The position numbers and the translations under genes are program-made. A stretch of DNA of 8,215 bases from Acidilobaceae archaeon (GTDB taxonomy: Archaea; Thermoproteota; Thermoprotei_A; Sulfolobales; Acidilobaceae). The notes beneath the pieces are model-generated. The model was not told where the DNA came from and ran no database searches. It saw only the letters and a program-made list of their open reading frames with translations. The stretch lies in assembly GCA_027013765.1 (NCBI GenBank), contig JALWGG010000218.1, positions 1 to 8,215 of the forward strand, in the 5' to 3' direction. Below, piece by piece: positions 1 through 6,600 of the stretch (the first letter of the stretch is position 1; each line of letters begins with the position of its first letter).

Positions 1-1
1 G

Positions 2-814
2 TGTAGTGTAATGAGTATAAAGTACTCTGGAGGCTTGCTAGACATACACGGTGGCGCCATGGACATCATATTCCCACACCACGAGAATGAGAGGGCCCAG
101 AGCGAGGCCTACCTGTCTAGGAGCCCATGGGTCAAGTACTGGATGCATACCGGCTACCTAACGATCGAGGGGGAGAAGATGAGTAAGAGCCTAGGGAACA
201 TAATTGTATTGAGGGAGGCTATAGACAAGTGGGGCCCCGGCACGCTCAGGATCTGGCTACTAAGCGGCCACTACAGGACCCAGCTAGAATACACGGAGCA
301 GGGCCTGGAGCAGGCTAGGAGGCTTTATGAGAGGCTGAGGGATATATCCACAGATGTATTGAGGCAACTGAAGTCCAGCACCCCCACCCATTACATGGGT
401 GAGGGTGATGCCAAGGTCCTCCGGGAGCTTAGGAGGATACACTATGAGTGGCACGAGTCTATGAGTAGCGACTTCAACTTCGGAGAGGCCCTGAGGAGTG
501 TATGGGAGCTCACCACAGTATACTACCGGGACGTGAGGGGTAGGGAGAGCGAGGCCCTACTGCTGTACACGTTGAAGGTCCTCAACGACTTCAACCAGGT
601 ATACGCGTTCGGAGACGATATACTATCCGGGGGAGTGGAGGAGGCTCTAGGAGGCCTTGCAGAGCCCCTGCTAGACCTGATCGTTGAGGTCAGGAGCGAG
701 TTGAGGAGGAGGAAGATGTATGACTTGGCTGACAGTATAAGGGCTAAACTGTCAACTATGGGTGTTAGGCTACTAGACTATAAGGATAGGACCGAGTGGA
801 GGATTGAGAGGTGA
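2..814 (+). CDS. cysS: cysteinyl-tRNA synthetase, C-terminal part (5' end outside window)
   Basis: Class I aminoacyl-tRNA synthetase that charges tRNA-Cys with cysteine in the cytoplasm. The frame is open from the left edge, so the ATG at base 11 is internal; the codons before it read Cys-Ser-Val, completing the family motif ECSxM. Counting that Cys as visible residue 1, the zinc-site ligands are C1, H26 and E30 (the last two within FPHHENE), spaced exactly as in the bacterial enzyme. DIHGG precedes them. KMSKS, the ATP-binding loop, lies at bases 176-190. The remainder is the helical tRNA-binding region, ending with the usual basic tail. There are 270 visible residues; by comparison with the E. 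coli enzyme about 200 N-terminal residues, including the HIGH motif, are missing to the left. The TGA stop overlaps the next gene's GTG start. The family call is secure. Confidence 0.97.
   Translation, partial: CSVMSIKYSGGLLDIHGGAMDIIFPHHENERAQSEAYLSRSPWVKYWMHTGYLTIEGEKMSKSLGNIIVLREAIDKWGPGTLRIWLLSGHYRTQLEYTEQGLEQARRLYERLRDISTDVLRQLKSSTPTHYMGEGDAKVLRELRRIHYEWHESMSSDFNFGEALRSVWELTTVYYRDVRGRESEALLLYTLKVLNDFNQVYAFGDDILSGGVEEALGGLAEPLLDLIVEVRSELRRRKMYDLADSIRAKLSTMGVRLLDYKDRTEWRIER
798..804 (+). promoter_or_regulatory. Shine-Dalgarno site for the CDP-alcohol phosphotransferase
   Basis: GGAGGAT lies inside the end of cysS, six bases before the GTG at 811. It matches the complement of the archaeal 16S rRNA 3' end. 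It fixes the GTG as the start and suggests that ribosomes finishing cysS re-initiate on the overlapping gene. Confidence 0.75.
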
Positions 815-1500
815 GGATAGGCCTAGCAACGATAGTGTCCCTAGCCGGGCTCGCGCTGGCCAGCGCCAGCATACCAGTCTCGCTCTACGGCCTCCACGAA
901 TACGCGTTACGCCTACTATTCCTAGCATACCTAGCAGACGTGCTGGACGGGTGGGTTGCCAGGAGGAGGGGTGAGGCGAGCGAGCTCGGCTTCATGCTGG
1001 ATAGGGCCATTGATAGGGTTAGCCAGATAATCGCGCCGCTAACCCTTTACGCCTCATGGATCCGGGGGCGAGCCCCGGAGGAGTACTACATATTGTTTAC
1101 CATATACTTCTCAATCATGGTATCCACAGGGTTCTACAGGCTGATATACAGGAGGGTCACCACGCTGGAATACTTCCACGGGCTCCCAATGTTCTTCCAC
1201 GCAGGGATACTGATAACGTCTATGGTGTCGGGCAGGGTCATCCCCATATACATACTATACCTAGGCGCAGTCATGAGCATCGCCCCCATAAGGTACTACA
1301 GGAGGGGTAGGAGCGGAGGCCCAAGCCCTGGAGTGGCCCCGAGAGCGGTCCTCCTACTATTACTGGCACTAATACCATATGATAACAGGCTAGTTACAGG
1401 AGTCTCCACACTCATATACTACTCACTAATAGCCTACCTGCTCGCAGGACCCCTACTCTACAAGGCCGCTACTAGGCCTGCCCAGCCCCAATCCGGCTAA
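811..1500 (+). CDS. CDP-alcohol phosphatidyltransferase, probable archaetidylserine synthase (PssA-like)
   Basis: Membrane enzyme of 229 residues that joins a CDP-activated lipid to an alcohol headgroup with release of CMP. The family signature is complete: D43-x2-D46-G47-x2-A50-R51-x8-G60-x3-D64-x3-D68, whose four Asp residues bind the metals and the CDP group. Hydrophobic stretches near residues 5-24, 70-85, 91-112, 128-140, 143-160, 178-190 and 197-214 suggest six to eight membrane helices. A downstream motif, FHGLPMFFHAG (residues 122-132), resembles the F-x-G-x-P...AG segment of type II phosphatidylserine synthases, so archaetidylserine synthase is my best subtype; archaetidylinositol-phosphate or archaetidylglycerol-phosphate synthase remain possible. 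The GTG start overlaps the cysS stop (GTGA) and has a good Shine-Dalgarno site. The last 29 bases overlap the opposing E1-like gene. Confidence 0.9.
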   Translation: MRIGLATIVSLAGLALASASIPVSLYGLHEYALRLLFLAYLADVLDGWVARRRGEASELGFMLDRAIDRVSQIIAPLTLYASWIRGRAPEEYYILFTIYFSIMVSTGFYRLIYRRVTTLEYFHGLPMFFHAGILITSMVSGRVIPIYILYLGAVMSIAPIRYYRRGRSGGPSPGVAPRAVLLLLLALIPYDNRLVTGVSTLIYYSLIAYLLAGPLLYKAATRPAQPQSG

Positions 1501-2197
1501 GGCACACGCTACACTCCACAGGCTTCAACTCTACCTCATCAAGCCTGCCAAGGAAGCCATCCACTACAATCAGCCTGTTGGCAGCCGGCTCCCCCTTCCC
1601 CGTCAGGAGCTTGACAACCTCAAGGGCCTCCTGGGAGGCTACTATACCGACCACAGCCCCGAGCGCCGACCTGCAGCCCCGCGCCTCGATCCTCCTAGGA
1701 GCTATGCATGCAAGGCACGAGGTCCTCCCGGGGATTATTGTTGTCACCTGGCCGTAGAAGCCGTCCACGGCCCCGTGTACAAGGGGTTTGCCACTCTTCA
1801 TGCTATACTCATCCAGTACAAGCCTGGCCCTCCAATCGTCCAGGGCATCCACGATCACATCAACGTCCCCGACCACGTCTTCAACGTTGCTCCTAGAGAC
1901 CATCGAGGCCACCGGCTCATAATCAACCAGGGGGTTCAGGGACCTAAGCCTCTTAGCAGCTAGGTAAGCCTTTGGGAGGCCGATATCGCTTGAGTCATAG
2001 AGTATCTGCCTATTCAAGTTACTCTTCTCAACACGCTCACCATCAACCAGCACAAGCCTTCCAACGCCAGCAGCGGCGAGGTAGTATGAGATGAGGCTTC
2101 CAAGACCCCCAAGCCCCACCACGGCCACGCTAGACTCTGCCAGCCTCATCTGCCCACTCATGCCTAGCATCGGGATTTGCCTTGAATACCTATCCAA
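1472..2197 (-). CDS. E1-like adenylyltransferase of the ThiF/MoeB/HesA family
   Basis: ATP-dependent enzyme of 241 residues that adenylates the C-terminal Gly-Gly of a ubiquitin-like sulfur carrier (MoaD, ThiS or archaeal SAMP/Urm1 type) for molybdopterin, thiamine or tRNA thiolation, or protein conjugation. Visible family features: N-terminal RYSRQI with R6, the inter-subunit ATP contact; Rossmann loop G28-L-G-G-L-G33; D52; N60-L-N-R63-Q; K76; D117 and D120-D121; zinc pairs C161/C164 and C229/C232; and C175 where ThiF and MoeB carry their conserved Cys. Length matches MoeB and ThiF, and there is no rhodanese domain. The start is TTG; no in-frame ATG or GTG lies in the stretch upstream, and the family's usual N-terminus begins here. 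No carrier-protein gene is in the window, so the pathway cannot be assigned. Transcription is probably driven from the TATA box at 2256-2264. Confidence 0.93.
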   Translation of the reverse strand: MDRYSRQIPMLGMSGQMRLAESSVAVVGLGGLGSLISYYLAAAGVGRLVLVDGERVEKSNLNRQILYDSSDIGLPKAYLAAKRLRSLNPLVDYEPVASMVSRSNVEDVVGDVDVIVDALDDWRARLVLDEYSMKSGKPLVHGAVDGFYGQVTTIIPGRTSCLACIAPRRIEARGCRSALGAVVGIVASQEALEVVKLLTGKGEPAANRLIVVDGFLGRLDEVELKPVECSVCLSRIGAGQA

Positions 2198-2255
2198 GTC
2201 TATCTTATCATAGACCGACGTTGCAAGCCACCCACCATAATAGAGGATAGCCCAG

Positions 2256-2264
2256 CATATATAG
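2256..2264 (-). promoter_or_regulatory. candidate TATA box for the E1-like gene
   Basis: The minus strand reads CTATATATG. Transcription starting about 25 bases downstream would begin near base 2234, leaving a leader of roughly 35-40 bases before the TTG. The core is nearly palindromic and could in principle act towards the aminopeptidase gene too. Prediction from sequence only. Confidence 0.5.
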
Positions 2265-2308
2265 GGCTTGACATGAAGGAGGAGGCAAGTATGGGGTATT
2301 TAGGAACT

Positions 2309-2316
2309 GATTTATC
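2309..2316 (+). promoter_or_regulatory. candidate TATA-like box for the M29 aminopeptidase gene
   Basis: GATTTATC lies 36 bases before the ATG at 2352. Initiation about 25 bases downstream, near 2337-2341, would give a short leader ending with the GAGG ribosome-binding site. The match to the archaeal TATA consensus is moderate. The intergenic region, bases 2198-2345, otherwise shows only the divergent TATA box and no supported gene. Confidence 0.4.
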
Positions 2317-2342
2317 CCGGGCATGGCAACTCCCTCCCCGCA

Positions 2343-2346
2343 GAGG
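2343..2346 (+). promoter_or_regulatory. Shine-Dalgarno site that favours the ATG start at 2352
   Basis: GAGG lies five bases before ATG 2352. The alternative GTG at 2346 overlaps this site and has only a C-rich tract upstream, so it would need leaderless initiation. Further in-frame starts, GTG 2358 and TTG 2361, are less well placed. Confidence 0.5.
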
Positions 2347-2351
2347 TGTCA

Positions 2352-3464
2352 ATGTCTGTGTTGAAGGACTTGGACAAGTTTGCGGAACTAATCATAGACT
2401 ACTGTATAGGAGTAAGGGAGAAGGATGAGGTCATGGTGTCCGCCACGGTTGAATCGATGGAGCTTGTTAGGGAGGTGTATAAGGGTATTGTATCCCGCGG
2501 GGGGCTCCCGCATCTAAGGATTACAAGCGACGTGTTCTCAGAACTATTCTACAGGTATGCGCCTAAGAGCCTGCTTGAATACGTGTCCCCGATAGAGAAG
2601 TTTGTGATGGAGAATATAGACGCGGTAATATCTATAATGAGCCCGCAGCACGTCAAGCCCCTGGCAGGCGTAGACCCGGAGAGGCTTGCAATAGCCGCAA
2701 GGGCCCGGGGCGAGTTGAGCGAGATATTCATGAAGAGGCATGCTGAGGGTAGCCTTAGATGGGTTCTAACAGCTTACCCCACATACTCCATGGCCCAGGA
2801 GGCTGGGATGGGGCTCATCGAGCTGGAGGAGTTCATGCATAGAGCCCTGAAGCTATATGCAGAGGACCCTGCGTCCGCCTGGAGGGAGCAGGCCAGGTAC
2901 CAGGATAGGATCGTAAGCCTACTCTCAAGGGTGTCCGAGTTGAGGTATGTAGGGGAGGGCATAGACCTCTATATCAACGTCGGGGGGAGGCGCTGGATCA
3001 ATGATGATGGGAAGAATAACATGCCCGGAGGCGAGGTATTCACAGGCCCCCACGAGGATTCTGCAGAGGGCTACATCGAGTTCGACTACCCCGCCATCTG
3101 GAGGGGGATAGAGTTTGGCAGGATAAAGCTTGTATTCAAGAGGGGTGAAGTTGTCGAGGCCCACTCGGAAAAGGCGGGGGAGCACCTAGAGAAGCTACTC
3201 TCAACAGATGAAGGGTCGAGGAGGATAGGGGAACTTGCATTCGGCCTAAACTATGACATAACAAGGCAGCTAAAGAATATACTATTCGATGAAAAGATCG
3301 GGGGAACAATGCACATAGCACTTGGAGCATCATACCCCGACACCGGTGGGAGGAACAAGTCATCAATACACTTCGACATAATAAAGGGCCTAGGGAAGGC
3401 CAAGGTGTATGGCGACGGGGATCTAATATATGAGAACGGGAGATTCCTGCTTGAGGTAGCCTAG
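2352..3464 (+). CDS. M29-family metallo-aminopeptidase (thermophilic aminopeptidase, AmpS/AmpT/PepS type)
   Basis: Cytoplasmic leucyl-type aminopeptidase with two metal ions, which trims N-terminal residues from peptides. From ATG 2352 it has 370 residues, close to the family's usual size. The C-terminal catalytic half carries the expected set in order: E228 (in MPGGEVFTGP), E294 (in GELAFG), H321 (in TMHIALG), Y328, then H340 and D342 (in SIHFD). The N-terminal half, with LDKFAELIIDYC near the start, is the mixed alpha/beta domain typical of the family. There is no signal peptide. The start is uncertain between GTG 2346 (two residues longer), ATG 2352 and GTG 2358; I prefer ATG because GAGG precedes it at a suitable distance. 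It diverges from the E1-like gene and is followed after 64 bases by the giant surface-protein gene, with no sign of a shared role. Confidence 0.95.
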   Translation: MSVLKDLDKFAELIIDYCIGVREKDEVMVSATVESMELVREVYKGIVSRGGLPHLRITSDVFSELFYRYAPKSLLEYVSPIEKFVMENIDAVISIMSPQHVKPLAGVDPERLAIAARARGELSEIFMKRHAEGSLRWVLTAYPTYSMAQEAGMGLIELEEFMHRALKLYAEDPASAWREQARYQDRIVSLLSRVSELRYVGEGIDLYINVGGRRWINDDGKNNMPGGEVFTGPHEDSAEGYIEFDYPAIWRGIEFGRIKLVFKRGEVVEAHSEKAGEHLEKLLSTDEGSRRIGELAFGLNYDITRQLKNILFDEKIGGTMHIALGASYPDTGGRNKSSIHFDIIKGLGKAKVYGDGDLIYENGRFLLEVA

Positions 3465-3476
3465 AACCCCGGGGAA

Positions 3477-3488
3477 TCATATTAATAC
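3477..3488 (+). promoter_or_regulatory. candidate TATA-like box for the giant surface-protein gene
   Basis: TCATATTAATAC in the 64-base gap after the aminopeptidase stop. A start site about 25 bases downstream, near 3508, would leave a leader of about 20 bases before the GTG at 3529. The remainder of the gap holds a CCCCGGGG palindrome (3467-3474) and a G-rich tract, and no clear terminator. Confidence 0.4.
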
Positions 3489-3528
3489 TCATCAACGTCA
3501 TGTAAAGATTACCTGGGGGCAGGCAAGG

Positions 3529-3600
3529 GTGGCGACGAGGATCCTCACAATCCTCCTAATAGCGATGATCATAACACCCCTAGGCATAACCATTTCGAGG
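3529..3600 (+). other. signal peptide of the giant surface protein
   Basis: The first 24 residues have a short n-region with one Arg (R4), a hydrophobic core rich in Ile and Leu (roughly residues 5-22) and a polar S-R-G stretch at 23-25 where cleavage would be expected. There is no lipobox Cys and no class III (pilin-type) processing site, so ordinary Sec export is the best reading. Confidence 0.75.
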
Positions 3601-6600
3601 GGGCAGGTAGTAGAAATATACTCCATGGAGCCAACAAACGTTTACGGAGCCGTCAAGCTGGTCCCACGAGTACAGGGGATGAAGGCCACGCTCGGAGCCT
3701 ATGACGAGGCGACTAAGACCCTAGTAATAGCTGGAACAGACCACGTATCACTAATAGACATGAAGAGCGGTCGATACCTATGGTCGGAGTCGCTCATAGG
3801 GACGGCGACAGCCATAGGGCAGGACTCGACCTCGCCCAAGTGGTTCGCCGTAGGGACTAACTGGGGGGAGGTAGTTGCATTTAAACAGGATGACCCGAGG
3901 AATAGGATCGACTACTATACATCCTATGGAGTAAACATAACACAGGTATACGTTGTCAAGGATGGCGATGAGTATAGGGTTATTGCAGTAGATAAGATGT
4001 ATAATGCATACATCTTCGAACCCGGGAAGCCCTACTGGTCCCACATAGGTAGAGAACGCCGGGATAATTCCCTATCATGGCTGGACAACACAGCAGTGCT
4101 ATGGGTGGCACCGCTTAAAGTATACACAGGCGTGAACGAGTTCTACTACAAGGCAGACACGATAATACTAAACGCTGGGCTTATAGGAGAGTTCACAGGC
4201 ACAGTGAAGGCGTTGATATACTATAATGACACCGAGGACCTTAGGATAAAGCCGGCAATACCCGGAAGAACGCCAGGAGACTTGATAGATGAGAGGAACC
4301 TAACATACATACTACTCTACAACAATGCAATCCTGAGCCAAGGCGACGCGGGAGGCGCGGGGCTTGGGAACGAGATCAAGCTAGAGGGACTATACTCCAC
4401 CCTAGACTATGAGCTAGTAATAATATACAGCAGGAAGCTCATAGACAATAACACAAACATCACAGTCTACTCCGAATGCTACTCTGCATCCGTAAACTTC
4501 AGCCTGACACCAGGAGAGGTGCTAGACCTTGGAAAGATAATTGCCGAGCCCACCGCCAGGACCTTTGAAGAGTGCATCGGCAACTATGGTATAGACCTGG
4601 AAAACAAGGTCTCAATAAACCCGCTACTAGTACTAAACACGCTCCGAGCCCCCGAGAAGCTTGAGCTAGGCAAGGATGCAATATTCAAGGTTGCCCCCTC
4701 ACCAGCAAAATTCACGCAAAAATTCATATTCGACTTCGCAGCCCCCTACCAGAAGCCGGAGGGATGGCCCAGGGGAGCCGAGTACCTCCTAGTAGTAGCG
4801 TCTGATGATCAAGAGAGTGTATACATCTACATGTTTGATAAGAACATGGATATGGTAAGGATAGGGGGTTCTAGCAATAACCAATACGTTAATATAGTGC
4901 ACCTTGAGAATGCGACTACATCCGTCCTGGTGGGCAGTAGAGGTGATAGGATATACATAGGGACGCTATCCGGCAGGATACTCATGCTTGAATGGGACAA
5001 GGACCGGGGAGAGTATATTGGGAAGAGGGCGATACACGTCGGGAAGGGGCCGATTATAGGGATTAGAGAGGTGGACCCCAACTATATCATAGCTGTAGCG
5101 GCAGACGGGTCGATGCAACTAGTAAAGATAGATGAATGGCTGCCAATGTGGAGGGGGGCACCGACATACTACTCAATGAACCTGGGCGAGGATAGCACAT
5201 ACCTTATACACGCGGATAAGGAGAGTATATATGCAGTCACTGCCAGCGGCTCTGTAATACGGTTTGCACATAACATGAATGAGTACCAACCAATAATAAT
5301 GAATATAAACGTGTCAATAGAGACACTCGATGGAGGAACCAGCAGCTATACAGGACCCATATACGTCTACTCAAGAGCCGGTGGAGAGGAGGTGCTACGC
5401 GTAAAGGCGGTCAAGGGAAGAGCAGTTGTATACACGCCACTATACCCGGTGGACCTGTCCGTAGAGTTACCCGGGATAGGCTCTGCAACAATACATAACA
5501 TCGAATCAAGGTTCCCTTATACAGAGAAGAATATATCAATTAAGCTTAGAGAGGTTGAATTATTCATATACACGCCCGAAGGCGTGGGGGACCCCCTAAA
5601 GGACCCAGGCTATAAACTGGTGTCAGGGCCGCAGGGCGGAGTGCAGATAACACTCACAGGATCAAGCCAGGACCCAACGCTGCCATACACAATAAACCCC
5701 TACACAATAAAAGCGTCAACAGGCCCGGATGGAAGGGCTAAGGTGTTATTGTTCGAGGGTGAGAGCTACACGGGAGTTGCTGGTAAGCCCCGGTACATGG
5801 ATTCACAGTTCACAATCACGGGTAGGGGTGCAGTAAGGGTAGAGGTGCAGCTACACCCAATACTCTACAAGGTTCCGCTGGAGGTTCTGGATGGGGATGC
5901 ATATGCAAGACAGGTAATATACGGCGTCAATAATACAAGCCTAACCATAGTATCTAAGGAGACTCAGAGAAGCGTCTCTATAAGGGTTGACGGGGCTCAG
6001 ATAGTATACCTACCAGAGGACTCTTACGTCATTACAGCAAGCAACCCCAATTACATAGAGAACTCTACAGAGGCGAATATACCGGGCACGGGCGAGGTCC
6101 TAGTACTACTGGCGCCGAAACACTATACGGCAACACTAGTACCATTAATCGACGATAATGTACTCAACATAAAAGACCTATTCCTATCCATGGCATCTAT
6201 AAAGGTGAAGATGATCGAACCATATGAGACGAGCGAGGCATTAGTAGAGCCAGGAGGCCAGGTGGTGCTACGCTACGGATTGTATATGGTAAGTGTGGAA
6301 GACGAGATCGCAGGCTATACAAAAACGGTTTGGATTAGTGGTGATGGAGTCTACTATCTAAGAGGTAAGCCATACTATAGCATGGTAGGACTAGATTTGA
6401 AGGACAAGGAAGTAAAAGAATATAAACTATATAATTTAAGGCTAAACATAACATACACATACAACGAGTATACAATAACAAGGACTCTAGACGTGAGTGG
6501 AGACAGGTTAATGCTTCCATACGGAAACTATACTATAATAGTACAGAAAACAGGCTACAAGGACCTTACCGTAAGAGTCAACCTAAACATCACACTCTAT

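Noticed and set aside
11..814. ATG at base 11 as the true start of cysS
   Set aside because: The codons before it supply the conserved zinc-binding Cys, and a start here would remove the whole ATP-binding N-terminal domain; the gene is simply cut by the window edge.
1056..1310. 84-codon plus-strand frame inside the phosphotransferase gene
   Set aside because: Alternate-frame shadow of a gene with a complete CDP-alcohol phosphotransferase motif.
2273..2420. ATG-started plus-strand frame in the intergenic region before the aminopeptidase
   Set aside because: Out of frame with the aminopeptidase, about 50 codons, more than half of it overlapping that gene, and no family features.
3467..3474. 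CCCCGGGG palindrome just after the aminopeptidase stop, as a terminator
   Set aside because: No loop and no following T-run; archaeal terminators are mainly U-rich tracts, so it is probably chance.
3136..3501. 121-codon open frame on the minus strand
   Set aside because: Lies almost wholly opposite the aminopeptidase catalytic region, whose conserved residues show which strand is coding.
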